DNA of 62,322 nucleotides from an uncultured Lachnospiraceae bacterium (GCA_902786205.1 CADABQ010000011.1:9988-72309), one strand, 5' to 3'; shown: positions 1 to 8,598, numbered from the stretch's first letter. Translations and numbers: made by a program. Notes: a model not told the origin generated them from the letters alone.

Positions 1-93
1 GCAATGCTTCGCATGAAAAATTGCCCAAAACTGCACACGATAAACTTTTATACGGTACGTTCGGTGCCGAACGCACCTACCGTGGAACAGTTG
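1..93. repeat. R3 intergenic repeat, copy 1 (cut by window edge)
   Basis: It matches 45676-45766 closely, base for base over most of its length, starting at a GCAAT...ATTGC hairpin arm. The inner hairpin differs in both arms in a compensating way: CGTTCG/CGAACG here and TTTTCG/CGAAAA in the other copy. That suggests the structure, not the sequence, is kept. Its right part overlaps the last codons and the stop codon of spoIIE. The left end lies outside the window. Confidence 0.8.
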
Positions 94-2386
94 TCCACAC
101 TCCTGTTACCAAAACCGTCATGTCATCCACAATATTTCCTCCGCTATTCACAATGGCATGCTGTAATAATGTATTTGCAATTTCTGTTGGATTCGTTGTT
201 TTCAAGTTTGAGAGCAATTCTATAATATATCGTTCCTTATGAACCATTGGTGCTGCCTCTAAAACACCATCACTCAATAGAATTACCATATCTCCATCAT
301 AAAGTTTTTTGGATACATCCTCATAATCCGCTTTAGAAAAAATCCCCATTGGAAGACTTGCAGATGTAATCATTTCCACTCTGTCCTCCCGCTTTATAAA
401 CGCAGTAGCCGCACCCATCTTTATAAAATCACAGATACCTGTATAAAGATTTATAATAACCATGTCTAACGTAGTCAGTCTTTCCTCCTCCGATTGTAGA
501 ACAAAAATAGAATTAATCAAACGAATGGCCGTTTTTTCTCCTACTCCTGCCTCCAAAAAACTTTCCATCAATTCCACCGCGGAAGTACTCTCTAAACACG
601 CATCACTCCCACTTCCCATTCCATCTGCTAAGGTCATGACCATTTCTCCGCTATCCAACTTTAAGAAAGAATAATTATCTCCACATACAATTTCTCCTTC
701 CTTGCTGCACCTTGCCACACCCGTAATAGTCTTAAATTTTGTATCCTCCACTAATACAACCTTTTCATACTCCTTTGCCAAAACATTTCGACTTCCCTGC
801 ATTGGTACAAAACTTTTATCCAATACACTACTAACACATTTTGCCAGTTCCCTTGTGGTAATACAGCCTTTTCCTCTTGCCTTTGCCAATAAATGAATTT
901 CCTGACAATGTTTATTGTTTTCTACTTTTTCTATTTTCCGGACCAAAATCTGATTTCTTTTTAATACAGTAGCAAGATCCTTCTTTTTTTCCAGCTCCAA
1001 CTCCTGCTCCCGAAACAACTCCTGTGAAAAGTCTTTAAGCAAAAAACCAATATCCTGGAATTGCTCTGCAATGGCTTCCCTACTCTCTGCTAAACGATTC
1101 TTCCACCGAAAGTTATTATTTACAAGACGAAGTACCTGATTGGTTTCCGCTACATAACGATCTAAATGATCACATTTGTTTGCAAAATTTACTGGAAAAT
1201 CTCCCGCTTCAATATATCCATTTTCCCTTGCAGCCGGCAAAATACAACTTGCAGTCTGATATTTTTCATGTCTGGTAAATCCAAGACAGCGATTTGCCTT
1301 TTCACACCCCTTACATAAATTATCCGTAACCTGTTGCAAAATTTCTTCTACATCCTGCTCCTCCATTGCTTCTTTTTGTTGTGACAGCTTTGAAAAGGTT
1401 CTGGAAAGGGCAAAAAAAGGCTCTGAAAAATGTGCTAGTCTTCCTTTCATCTGCTTTTCCATTCTATCCATTCCCAAAAATACATAATCTTTGTCCAATG
1501 CCATTGTCTCCACTTTTTTTATCATTTTTTTGGGAAGTACTGCAAATAAAATTCCAGCCAAAATAACCGCCCGCAAACGCCCTACTGACAGCAAAATGCC
1601 ATTAATATAGACTCCTGCTGCCAAATAAACGCCCACATATGTCACTGCACTTACAGCTCTGCCTAATTCTCGGAACATACCTGCACCCATTCCAAGTACT
1701 GCTAAAATCCCCAGCATTTCAAAACTACTATCTCTCGCAAGAAAAAAGAGTCCACTGATTGCCCCTGCAAGACTTCCTGCCCCTGCTCCATACCGATATC
1801 CCGCAACCAAAATTAAAACAGAAAGACAAAATTCAAGTATCCCGAATTGCATATTTTTCTGAAATGGCACACCAAACACCAATAAACAACCCAATACCAT
1901 AACAGAAATCAGTTCTTCATTTCCTGCATAAATTGCCCTTTTTTCCATTAGAATATAATGTATTCCTATGTATAAAATCTGTGTAAATACACCTGCTAAC
2001 ACACTTTCCAACAACACTAACAAGGTCTGGTCCGGACTTACAAACTGTATACGATTCCATATATATTCTACAAATAACAAACTTATCGCGCCAATTCCAC
2101 TGTATACGATCAATGGCGTTTTTGTTTTTCTTTTTTCCATTATTCCACATAAAAATCCACATAGCAAAAAGACAATCACATACTTTACCGCTATTACAAA
2201 TCCATATGCATTCCATATTCCAAGGCTTAATGCTACCATAAAAAATCCTTTTGAAACTCGCTCATAACACATAGCCATAAAAAAACCAACCGCAAACGGA
2301 TTCATTCCGATCAAATGTACCCTTCCAATCAATACGGCCGCAAATAGCATAATAAATTCCCGTTCACTCATACCCTTAATTCTCAC
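77..2386 (-). CDS. spoIIE: Stage II sporulation protein E (PP2C phosphatase SpoIIE)
   Basis: A 769-aa protein. About 300 N-terminal residues form roughly ten hydrophobic membrane segments, followed by a linker with a Cys cluster near 'CKGCEKANRC'. The C-terminal PP2C-type phosphatase domain shows GDNYSF, LADGMGSG and LLSDGVLEA motifs with metal-binding Asp residues. SpoIIE dephosphorylates SpoIIAA-P to activate sigma F in the forespore and also acts at the polar septum. The start is GTG at 2386, eight bases after GAGAGGG; the ATG five codons later has no well-spaced ribosome site. The last few codons and the TAG stop lie inside repeat R3, so the C-terminal tail may be repeat-derived. A tRNA-Met lies upstream, as next to B. 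subtilis spoIIE. Confidence 0.97.
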   Translation of the reverse strand: MRIKGMSEREFIMLFAAVLIGRVHLIGMNPFAVGFFMAMCYERVSKGFFMVALSLGIWNAYGFVIAVKYVIVFLLCGFLCGIMEKRKTKTPLIVYSGIGAISLLFVEYIWNRIQFVSPDQTLLVLLESVLAGVFTQILYIGIHYILMEKRAIYAGNEELISVMVLGCLLVFGVPFQKNMQFGILEFCLSVLILVAGYRYGAGAGSLAGAISGLFFLARDSSFEMLGILAVLGMGAGMFRELGRAVSAVTYVGVYLAAGVYINGILLSVGRLRAVILAGILFAVLPKKMIKKVETMALDKDYVFLGMDRMEKQMKGRLAHFSEPFFALSRTFSKLSQQKEAMEEQDVEEILQQVTDNLCKGCEKANRCLGFTRHEKYQTASCILPAARENGYIEAGDFPVNFANKCDHLDRYVAETNQVLRLVNNNFRWKNRLAESREAIAEQFQDIGFLLKDFSQELFREQELELEKKKDLATVLKRNQILVRKIEKVENNKHCQEIHLLAKARGKGCITTRELAKCVSSVLDKSFVPMQGSRNVLAKEYEKVVLVEDTKFKTITGVARCSKEGEIVCGDNYSFLKLDSGEMVMTLADGMGSGSDACLESTSAVELMESFLEAGVGEKTAIRLINSIFVLQSEEERLTTLDMVIINLYTGICDFIKMGAATAFIKREDRVEMITSASLPMGIFSKADYEDVSKKLYDGDMVILLSDGVLEAAPMVHKERYIIELLSNLKTTNPTEIANTLLQHAIVNSGGNIVDDMTVLVTGVWTTVPR

Positions 2387-2423
2387 ATTCTATGCCCTCT
2401 CTTTCTTAGATTACCTTGCACAC

Positions 2424-2456
2424 ATTGTACAAGCCCTAAGAAATATTGTCTGTCGA
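2424..2456 (-). promoter_or_regulatory. Probable spoIIE promoter with a Spo0A-box-like site
   Basis: On the minus strand CAGACA and TGTACAAT (extended -10) are separated by 17 bp, about 38 bp before the GTG start. A TGTCGA core typical of Spo0A boxes overlaps the -35 region at 2451-2456. Spo0A control of spoIIE is established in Bacillus; here it is inferred from position and motif only. Confidence 0.45.
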
Positions 2457-2576
2457 TTAAGGGAAGAAAGTAAAAAAACCATACGACAAAATACGTGTTT
2501 TTCAAACGGCGTACATTCACTCGTAATGCAATAAAAAATGTAGCCAAAAAGAACTGGTTCAGCAAAGGTTACACTG

Positions 2577-2722
2577 TCAAGGATATTCGCAATCCGCTTC
2601 GCTACTTGCCCCTATAAGAGCGACACTGCGTGCCTTACGAGGTATGGGGCTTTGAACCCCACACCTCGTGCAAGAGTCCCAACCGCCTAAAGGCAGTGGG
2701 TATTCTTGTCCTTTTATAAATT
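2577..2722. repeat. R1 structured intergenic repeat, long form
   Basis: It begins with the GATATTCGCAATCCGCTTCG module seen in six places in the window. It continues into two further hairpins: a long one ending in CCTCGT and a smaller one around GGCAGTGGG. Nearly the same 140-bp unit is found at 61414-61548. It lies between tRNA-Met and spoIIE. No ORF is convincing in it; a 60-codon ORF at 2383-2565 overlaps the spoIIE start and lacks support. Confidence 0.8.
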
Positions 2723-2782
2723 AGGATGTATTGCCCGATGTGAGCCTGAAGTAAAACGGAGTCTTAACAACACCGCAGAAAT

Positions 2783-2826
2783 AAAAAAAGCCATGTACTA
2801 GATAGTTTCGTTCCTAGCACACAGCT
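2783..2826 (-). terminator. Rho-independent terminator of tRNA-Met
   Basis: A 13-bp stem (arm AGCTGTGTGCTAG pairing with CTAGTACATGGCT, with some G-U pairs) is followed by seven T residues on the minus strand, about ten bases past the tRNA 3' end. Confidence 0.85.
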
Positions 2827-2835
2827 ATAAAAAAA

Positions 2836-2909
2836 TAGCGGAAACTGGATTTGAACCAGCGACACCACGGGTATGAACCGTGTGCTCTAGCCAACTGAGC
2901 TATTCCGCC
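2836..2909 (-). tRNA. tRNA-Met (CAT anticodon)
   Basis: A full cloverleaf: acceptor arm GGCGGAA pairs with TTCCGCT (first pair G-U), the D arm is GCTC/GAGC, and the anticodon stem CACGG/CCGTG carries loop TTCATAC with anticodon CAT. The T arm is CTGG...CCAG with TTCAAAT in the loop, and A is at position 73. CCA is not encoded. A paired first acceptor base and the lack of initiator features point to elongator Met, though a CAT tRNA modified to read Ile AUA cannot be excluded. A tRNA at this place, before spoIIE, is also found in Bacillus. Confidence 0.95.
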
Positions 2910-3074
2910 ATACTGTATGTCCGCTCTTAACACAGACAACAGATTAGATTATAATAGATATCCTGCCGTTTGTCAATATGTTTTTAATTAAATTTTATAA
3001 TACCTAAAATAGAAAAATAATTTTTCCTACTTCCACTAAATAGGATATATGTAGATGCAGGTTTTCTCCCCCTA

Positions 3075-3350
3075 TTAATACAACATTTCAAGTTTTATAT
3101 CTGACCATACTTGATACAACTTTTTTGTTTCAATATCTGCTTCGAGTAGCAATGCCTCCATACTATCAAATGCCTGTTCCTCTTGCCCTAGCCACAAAGA
3201 ATAACTTTTTGCTGAACCATCACCTGACATAAAGTATTCTTTATTATTATAAGTAAACTCTAATTCTCTTCCTCTCTCAAGCAGATAAATACATGCTGCT
3301 ACCGATTTTATACGAAATAATTCATCGGCAATATAATCATGGATATCCAT
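3075..3350 (-). CDS. Hypothetical protein, 91 aa
   Basis: I do not recognise this protein. The ATG at 3350 has AGGAGG seven bases upstream; the longer reading frame to 3398 runs through a hairpin and is unlikely. The product is acidic, soluble and without signal peptide or membrane segments. It starts MDIHDYIADELFRIKSVA and has a short beta-rich middle (YNNKEYFM). It follows the ABC transporter ATPase gene by about 80 bp, with a strong hairpin between them, so it may be the last gene of that operon or independent. Confidence 0.6.
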   Translation of the reverse strand: MDIHDYIADELFRIKSVAACIYLLERGRELEFTYNNKEYFMSGDGSAKSYSLWLGQEEQAFDSMEALLLEADIETKKLYQVWSDIKLEMLY

Positions 3351-3366
3351 TTTCTTCCTCCTGCTA

Positions 3367-3420
3367 CAAGAAAGTCCACCACTTATTGCTCTACGCAATA
3401 AAAGTAGTGGGCTTTCTTAA
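3367..3420. repeat. Long hairpin, related to the R1 stem module
   Basis: The arms AAGAAAGCCCACTACTTTTA and its near complement enclose ATTGC-GTAGA-GCAAT. The same ATTGC...GCAATAAGTGGTGG module forms one stem of the long R1 copies at 25257 and 36427. It lies between the transporter ATPase gene and the 91-aa gene and may end or weaken readthrough, although no long T run follows. Confidence 0.6.
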
Positions 3421-3430
3421 TCGTGTTACA

Positions 3431-4090
3431 TCATTTTATCTTTCCATCTTCTATAAATATCGTTCTTTTACATTGCTTAGCAACTTCAGGATCATGCGTT
3501 ACAATTACAATTGTTTTTCCCATTTGATTTAATTTTTGAAACATTTGCATAATACTAGCACTTGTTTTTTTATCTAATGCTCCTGTCGGTTCATCACAAA
3601 AAATAATGTTAGCATCATTTACAATTGCTCTTGCAATGGCAACTCTTTGTCTCTGTCCACCAGACAGATTTCTTGCCAATGCACGTTTTTTTTCACTCAA
3701 ATGAACCAGCTCTAACATTCGATCCACTTTCTCTATTCTTTGCTTTTTGGAAATCTTTGTATAAAGCAAGGGAAGCATCACATTCTTCTCCACCGAATAT
3801 CTCTCTATCAGTGCAAAATCTTGCACAACAAAACCAAATGTCTGATTCCGCAGTTGTGCGATTTGTTTTTCCTTTAATCCAATCACATCGTTTCCATTCA
3901 AGAGATACTGCCCTCTGGTAGGCTGTTCCAAACAACCAAGAATATTTAACAAAGTAGATTTTCCCGAACCGGAAGGTCCCATAATTGCTACCATCTCTCC
4001 CAGATCAATCTTTAAGGAAATTCCATCTACAGCTTTTGTTTTTTCAGCATTATCTTCATATATTTTCTCTATATTTTTTAATTCAATCAT
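3431..4090 (-). CDS. ABC transporter ATP-binding protein (MacB/LolD-type)
   Basis: A 219-aa nucleotide-binding protein with Walker A GPSGSGKST, Q-loop in VVQDFAL, signature LSGGQRQR and Walker B IIFCDEPTGALD, then an H-loop His in VIVTHDPEVA. The 'EPTGALD' form is typical of ATPases that pair with FtsX-type permeases of the MacB/LolD/BceA group. The ATG at 4090 is two bases after the stop of the permease gene; an upstream in-frame extension overlaps that permease and is rejected. It would energise the two permeases encoded just upstream. The substrate is unknown; such sets handle lipoproteins, peptides or peptide antibiotics. Confidence 0.9.
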   Translation of the reverse strand: MIELKNIEKIYEDNAEKTKAVDGISLKIDLGEMVAIMGPSGSGKSTLLNILGCLEQPTRGQYLLNGNDVIGLKEKQIAQLRNQTFGFVVQDFALIERYSVEKNVMLPLLYTKISKKQRIEKVDRMLELVHLSEKKRALARNLSGGQRQRVAIARAIVNDANIIFCDEPTGALDKKTSASIMQMFQKLNQMGKTIVIVTHDPEVAKQCKRTIFIEDGKIK

Positions 4091-4092
4091 GT

Positions 4093-5259
4093 CTACTCGT
4101 AGCTCCTCCTTAATATCGTTCGAATCGACTGTCTCTTTAAAAATAGAATTGGATACACCATTGTTGCAATCATAAACATTGAAGCAAATATTGCGGTTAC
4201 ACAAAAATATTTATTTACACCAAAAATGACCGCTACAACTGCTAAACCAATTAAAATCTGAATAGTAGTTAAAAGTATCACACGTCCAACAATCTCTTTT
4301 ATATTGGCCCCAACAATCAAATGGATTGCAAACTCTTTTTTATTGTCATTTATAAACTGTATCATATTTCCAATTATCCCCACAATACAAAATGCTACCG
4401 TGACCAACAAAAACATTCCATATACAGCAAACGTATCTTGTGCATCTTCTTTTATACACTGTAACTGATAAGAAAAATCAAGTAAGGACAAATCATAAAG
4501 GCCCATTTTTTTACTATCCACTATACATTTTTGTATCTTTTCCGGATGATTTGTCACAAAATATACGCTTTGCACATAACTCCAATATTCCATGCTGTCA
4601 TCTTCTATCAGGTGATATGGCGACAGTATACAATTGTCCAAACTAGTATATTTTTTTGAATGGGATGGTTCAACAAATACAGAACCTTTTTTCAAACTCC
4701 CTATCACTTTATATTTCTGCCGAGAGGTATCCATAAATACTTTTCCTTTTGTATATTTGTTGGATAAATTATAGCCAACAATTACAGGAATTTCTTCCGC
4801 ATTCCCAGATTTTCCAAAAAACTCTTCTTTCCATTTTGTTTTTGAAAAATCCCCCTCAATCTGATAGATATCCATAAAATTTTCCGATACAACTACATTA
4901 TTTATGTACTCATCTCTTTTTATATTGATATCTGAATCTGTATCGGCAATATAGGATTGCAGATTCGAATCTTCTGCCACCGTCTTTTGCACTTCAGCAT
5001 ACCATTTTTTCATATCCTTCAGTTTTTTATCATCATTGAGTAACTTATCTATTTTTTTATCACTGGTATTATCCCGAAACATGTAAATTTCTTCATTGTT
5101 TAATCTGTTTTGAACCATGCCTGTGGTCTTTGCAAAAGAATCACTTACCTGATAAATGTAGCAAAACAGTACCAGTCCCACAATAATCTGAAGTGTAATT
5201 ATCCCATAACGATATTTCATTTTTCCAATATCTTCTCCAACAAATCGTAATACCTTCAT
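4093..5259 (-). CDS. FtsX-like ABC transporter permease
   Basis: About 388 aa. One N-terminal membrane segment is followed by a large Lys/Asp-rich outer domain of about 220 residues and three C-terminal membrane segments, the FtsX/MacB layout. 'EFAIHLIVGANIKEIVGRV' resembles the conserved cytoplasmic loop that contacts the ATPase. The chosen ATG at 5259 follows AAGGAG by seven bases; an upstream ATG at 5280 overlaps the end of the preceding gene and lacks a site. It forms a three-gene unit with the neighbouring permease and ATPase, probably a heterodimeric permease pair. Confidence 0.85.
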   Translation of the reverse strand: MKVLRFVGEDIGKMKYRYGIITLQIIVGLVLFCYIYQVSDSFAKTTGMVQNRLNNEEIYMFRDNTSDKKIDKLLNDDKKLKDMKKWYAEVQKTVAEDSNLQSYIADTDSDINIKRDEYINNVVVSENFMDIYQIEGDFSKTKWKEEFFGKSGNAEEIPVIVGYNLSNKYTKGKVFMDTSRQKYKVIGSLKKGSVFVEPSHSKKYTSLDNCILSPYHLIEDDSMEYWSYVQSVYFVTNHPEKIQKCIVDSKKMGLYDLSLLDFSYQLQCIKEDAQDTFAVYGMFLLVTVAFCIVGIIGNMIQFINDNKKEFAIHLIVGANIKEIVGRVILLTTIQILIGLAVVAVIFGVNKYFCVTAIFASMFMIATMVYPILFLKRQSIRTILRRSYE

Positions 5260-5269
5260 TTTTTTCTCC

Positions 5270-6331
5270 TTATCCTTCATGCAACATATCTCTAAACGTT
5301 TTTCTTCGCTGCGAAAACATTACCATCGTAATCAATACAATGCCTATTACGATAAAAAAGAGGATATTATAAAAAATACTCAGCCAAGAAAGTCGAGTAC
5401 CAAACATGGCACTTATGGTATACGACAAATACCAATTATAATTACAAATCAATAGCACTTTTGTAAGAAACGTTCCTACTAAAATCGTAAAGAGTAATAG
5501 TGAAACAAATTGTAACAGCAACCATCTAAAGATTTGTCCTTTCGTTGCACCCACCAATCTTCGAATCACAATCTCGTGTTTTTTCCCTTCTATCCAATTT
5601 TCTGTAGCTGTCAAGGAATGTAATAAAATCATAAATCCTAATCCGCCATAAATTAGCAACATCATATTTATATTGGTAGCTTTACTTGCAAAATACCCAC
5701 CTTTTTTATTGGTAGCTGCATATACTTTTATATTTTTATTTTTTGCAATCCCACAACTCTCCACTTGTGACCAAGTATTTTTACCACAGTCAAAGAAACC
5801 AATCTCCCAGTCTTTTTCATCTTGCAGCCCGGATGCATATAAATTTAGAATACATTTCGGACTATATACTTCAGAACTATTTGTATCTTTATAGACTCCA
5901 ATCACTTCATATTTCTCTCCATAATAATCATAATAATAGATCCCATTTATTTTCTGACACAGCGTCTGCATACCATCACTAATCAATATGGTATTGGTAT
6001 GTTGTTCGTAATCTCTTTCAGTAAAGGTGCGTCCAGATAGCAATCGTAATCCCTTCCATCTATTCGTATCTTTCGCATAAACTGCACGCAGATTCCCATC
6101 TAATACAATTCCAAGTAAAAAACCTTTTTTCACCTTTTCAAAATACGTAAGATACGTTTCTATATCTGTAGCATTCTTCTTTTCTGCCAACACATATTCA
6201 TTGGACAAATTAGGAAGTAACTTGTCTGGATCCTTTTGATGTTTGATTGCAGCACCACACAAATTAAAAACGATAGATACCATAATAAAAATGATAAGTA
6301 ATAACCCTGTTTTATGCAAATATTGTCTCAT
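5270..6331 (-). CDS. FtsX-like ABC transporter permease, second subunit
   Basis: 353 aa with one N-terminal membrane segment after MRQYLHKTG, an outer domain of about 180 residues, and three C-terminal membrane segments. 'EIVIRRLVGATKGQIFRWLL' is the typical FtsX coupling loop. It overlaps the next permease frame slightly, so translation is likely coupled. Two split FtsX permeases plus one ATPase recall peptide or bacteriocin-associated exporters, in which the two halves are often fused. No immunity protein or toxin is recognised nearby. Confidence 0.85.
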   Translation of the reverse strand: MRQYLHKTGLLLIIFIMVSIVFNLCGAAIKHQKDPDKLLPNLSNEYVLAEKKNATDIETYLTYFEKVKKGFLLGIVLDGNLRAVYAKDTNRWKGLRLLSGRTFTERDYEQHTNTILISDGMQTLCQKINGIYYYDYYGEKYEVIGVYKDTNSSEVYSPKCILNLYASGLQDEKDWEIGFFDCGKNTWSQVESCGIAKNKNIKVYAATNKKGGYFASKATNINMMLLIYGGLGFMILLHSLTATENWIEGKKHEIVIRRLVGATKGQIFRWLLLQFVSLLLFTILVGTFLTKVLLICNYNWYLSYTISAMFGTRLSWLSIFYNILFFIVIGIVLITMVMFSQRRKTFRDMLHEG

Positions 6332-6422
6332 TTTTTATCCTGTTCCTCCATTTTATCTACTGTACCATCGAAGTCCTTTTGTGCCTAAATGTGCGAAATG
6401 ATTTGTGTATTACTGACAAAAA

Positions 6423-6473
6423 TCAGTCGCAAAAATGGGTGCAAGAGAGATTCCGAAAGTACATTCTATTCAT
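6423..6473 (-). CDS. Possible 16-aa leader or exported peptide (MNRMYFRNLSCTHFCD)
   Basis: A short ORF begins seven bases after AAAGGA and about 15 bases after a candidate transcription start, and ends in CTHFCD with two Cys. It lies in the leader of the ABC permease operon, about 90 bp before the first permease. It could be a leader peptide, a small exported peptide or chance. Confidence 0.25.
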   Translation of the reverse strand: MNRMYFRNLSCTHFCD

Positions 6474-6493
6474 AAAAAAATCCTTTCTCTTTT

Positions 6494-6522
6494 ATCATAA
6501 TTTTTTTAAACGTGCGTAACAA
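6494..6522 (-). promoter_or_regulatory. Candidate promoter of the ABC permease operon
   Basis: TTGTTA and TATGAT are separated by 17 bp on the minus strand, leading into the possible 16-aa ORF and the permease genes. Confidence 0.5.
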
Positions 6523-6562
6523 AAGCCTTTTACACATATGATAACCAAAAACAGTAGATATA

Positions 6563-6832
6563 CTAGGCATTAGCTATCCCCCCTGTTCTTGCATACTTAA
6601 GTATTAAATGCGCATTATCTTTGCATAACTCATTTAAAGTAACTAATTCCTCATTAGTAAACCCTACGTTCCTGCGTAACTTATAACTAGGTAATTCAAT
6701 ATCAGCTTCTTTAAACCCAAATTCTGAATCTGGTAATTCAAAATGTACTAATACAGAACCGTTACTTTTAACTTCTGAGTGACATACCTCTAAACAACCT
6801 AAACAATTCACTGTCATATATGGATACATCAT
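6563..6832 (-). CDS. Hypothetical protein, about 89 aa
   Basis: Not recognised. A small protein with CLGC and C residues near the N-terminus (MTVNCLGCLEVCHSE), a beta-rich middle (VLVHFELPDSEFGF) and an alpha-helical tail ending RTGGIANA. GTG/ATG starts are clustered at 6844-6829; I chose ATG at 6832, which follows GGTGGTG. It stands alone between the ABC operon promoter and divIC, in more AT-rich surroundings than its neighbours. It could be a recent insertion in the otherwise conserved divIC-spoIIE interval. Confidence 0.6.
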   Translation of the reverse strand: MMYPYMTVNCLGCLEVCHSEVKSNGSVLVHFELPDSEFGFKEADIELPSYKLRRNVGFTNEELVTLNELCKDNAHLILKYARTGGIANA

Positions 6833-7001
6833 AATCAACACCACCCATTCTCGTTTTATATAATATTTTATCTTCCTACTACTTTAAATAATACTTACTA
6901 TACTCAATTATATATATTCTTCTCACAAAATTGTAAAGTCATTATGTGAAAATATTATATTATTTTATTTGTTTTGTAAAAAATACTTTCGCAAAGTAAA
7001 T

Positions 7002-7030
7002 AAAACAAGCCACATAACATTCATTATGTG
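7002..7030 (-). terminator. Probable terminator of the yabP-yabQ-divIC operon
   Basis: CACATAA and TTATGTG arms around a short loop are followed on the minus strand by GCTTGTTTTATTT, 15 bp past the divIC stop. Confidence 0.55.
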
Positions 7031-7044
7031 ACCCATTTACTCCA

Positions 7045-7359
7045 TTATTTATCCTCATCTTTTGCCTGAAAAATCACTTCATCCTTGTAAACCAGTCCTA
7101 ATTTTTCACGTGCCATTTCTTCTATGTAACTATCTGATTCTACATATTCTTTTAAATCCTTGATATCATCCTTTTCCTGTTCCAACTTCTTTAAATCTTT
7201 TTGATATCCGTTTATTGTTTCCTGATATTTTGATGTCTGTTTATCCAAGGCTACCGTCTTGTATGTCAACACGCCAAACAAAATCAATACAGCCAAAGTA
7301 ATCAAGCCCATACTGGCGCGATTGGTACGACGCATCCTTCTCCGCTTTGCTCGTAACAT
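7045..7359 (-). CDS. divIC: Septum formation initiator DivIC/FtsB-like
   Basis: 104 aa: a basic N-terminus (MLRAKRRRMRRTNRA), one membrane segment (LITLAVLILFGVL), then a coiled coil rich in Lys/Glu and a C-terminal 'YIEEMAREKLGLVYKDEVIF' motif typical of FtsB/DivIC. It bridges early and late divisome proteins at the septum. The ATG at 7359 follows GGGAGG; the longer open frame overlaps yabQ and is not used. Position after yabQ matches B. subtilis. Confidence 0.92.
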   Translation of the reverse strand: MLRAKRRRMRRTNRASMGLITLAVLILFGVLTYKTVALDKQTSKYQETINGYQKDLKKLEQEKDDIKDLKEYVESDSYIEEMAREKLGLVYKDEVIFQAKDEDK

Positions 7360-7366
7360 AAACCAA

Positions 7367-7795
7367 CTACCTCCCCTTTTTATAAAGTCTATTTCCATTA
7401 TAGCTTCTTCTAGTTTTTTTTTCAATAAGGAATCCCGTAGCTTTTCTATGTTTCCCCCTTTTTCGTAAGATACGTATGCAACGTTTTGGTAGCGCACTGA
7501 CAATCCAAACAACAAAACTACTTGGTCCATAATGGTATCCCCACATTCCAAGTAAAATCCCCATAATACAAAAACCACGTATCGCACCACTATTTAATTG
7601 ATAAACCATTATAAACACAAAAAAACCACTTATGAGCCAAAACAGATAATCCTGTATAAAGATTACCCATTTTTTATGAGGAATGATTGCACGTAAAATG
7701 CGAAAAAAATCATATGCAAACAATAATAAAATTCCCGAAAAGATGGAAAATAAAAAAAACTGTCCCTCGTGTATGATTGTGTCCACTACTTCCAC
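7367..7795 (-). CDS. yabQ: Spore cortex biosynthesis protein YabQ
   Basis: 142 aa with an N-terminal segment GQFFLFSIFSGILLLFAYDFFR and three to four membrane segments, then a basic C-terminal tail. The 'YDFFRILR' segment after the first helix is characteristic of YabQ, a membrane protein needed for spore cortex formation. The gene begins two bases after yabP ends and precedes divIC, exactly as in other spore formers. Confidence 0.92.
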   Translation of the reverse strand: MEVVDTIIHEGQFFLFSIFSGILLLFAYDFFRILRAIIPHKKWVIFIQDYLFWLISGFFVFIMVYQLNSGAIRGFCIMGILLGMWGYHYGPSSFVVWIVSALPKRCIRILRKRGKHRKATGFLIEKKTRRSYNGNRLYKKGR

Positions 7796-7797
7796 CC

Positions 7798-8091
7798 CTA
7801 TTTAAACAATCTACTCAAAAAGCTTTCATTATTTTTTCCTGTCTTTTTGTCATCTGCATATGCAAAACTGTCTATGGTTCCATCCACATCTACTTCGCCT
7901 TTTTCCAAAGAAAGACGGTTGACATGCAATTCTTCCCCTCGCATCATAAGCATTCCCTGAATGGTATCCAGGATAATTTCACTGGCATCAAAAGAAAGAA
8001 CATCATTTACCCCTGTCAAAAAAACGGTATGCCTATTGTGGATTACAATTTTATGATTCTTTCCCTCTGCAGACTGTCTCTCTTCTATCAT
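7798..8091 (-). CDS. yabP: Sporulation protein YabP
   Basis: 97 aa. The core 'NRHTVFLTGVNDVLSFDASEIILDT' and 'MMRGEELHVNRLSLEKGEVDVDG' match the YabP/YqfC family, thought to act in spore envelope assembly. AAGGAGG precedes the ATG. It is followed immediately by yabQ. An R2 miniature element lies in the leader, 32 bp before the start codon. Confidence 0.93.
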   Translation of the reverse strand: MIEERQSAEGKNHKIVIHNRHTVFLTGVNDVLSFDASEIILDTIQGMLMMRGEELHVNRLSLEKGEVDVDGTIDSFAYADDKKTGKNNESFLSRLFK

Positions 8092-8122
8092 AAATTTCTC
8101 CTCCTTAAAAGCAAATATTCCT

Positions 8123-8151
8123 GTAACAGTTCAGTCGGGTAGAACTGTTAC
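8123..8151. mobile_element. R2 miniature element (29 bp) with target duplication
   Basis: GTAACAGTTC and GAACTGTTAC form a perfect 10-bp inverted repeat around nine bases. The flanks are ATATTCCT (left) and ATATTCCA (right), a 7/8 direct repeat, consistent with an 8-bp target-site duplication. It sits between rqcP and yabP. Confidence 0.75.
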
Positions 8152-8220
8152 ATATTCCATCACTGTTACTAAATATATGCCAGAGGTTTTTACTTTTAGA
8201 ACAGAAATCACTGCTCCATT

Positions 8221-8460
8221 TTACAAATACTTATACAATTCTTTTGCATCGTCTTTCTTTACGGTTTCTGCTACATTTAGTACCTCAACCTTTACATTTT
8301 TATTTCCAAATGAAATTTCAAGAATATCTCCCGCCTTTACAGAAACGGATGCTTTTGCCACCTTTCCGTTTACCATAACACGCCCCGCATCGCAAGCTTC
8401 ATTTGCCACAGTTCTGCGTTTGATCAATCTGGAAACTTTTAAAAACTTATCTAATCGCAT
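8221..8460 (-). CDS. rqcP: RNA-binding S4 domain protein RqcP (YabO/Hsp15-like)
   Basis: 79 aa made of a single S4 domain: MRLDKFLKVSRLIKRRTVANEAC followed by GRVMVNGK and the beta-hairpin 'GDILEISFG'. In Bacillus RqcP (YabO) works with RqcH in C-terminal alanine tailing of stalled chains on 50S subunits. Length and place beside yabP fit well. It lies downstream of HU. Confidence 0.93.
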   Translation of the reverse strand: MRLDKFLKVSRLIKRRTVANEACDAGRVMVNGKVAKASVSVKAGDILEISFGNKNVKVEVLNVAETVKKDDAKELYKYL

Positions 8461-8560
8461 AATTTTTTCTCCCTATCTAAACAAAGTGGAAGTCTGCTTC
8501 AACTTCCTTAATCCCTCACTCATGAGGGACTTGCTCTATAGAACACATTTCCTATAGAGT

Positions 8561-8598
8561 AAAACAAAGAGGCTTCTACACAACTGTGCAGAAACCTC
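8561..8598 (-). terminator. Terminator of the HU gene
   Basis: GAGGTTTCTGCACAG pairs with TTGTGTAGAAGCCTC and is followed by TTTGTTTT on the minus strand, 30 bp past the HU stop. The region to 8461 also holds a CTCTATAG...CTATAGAG hairpin. Confidence 0.85.

Noticed and set aside
2383..2565. 60-codon ORF overlapping the spoIIE start
   Set aside because: No ribosome site, overlaps the promoter region and has no recognisable sequence.
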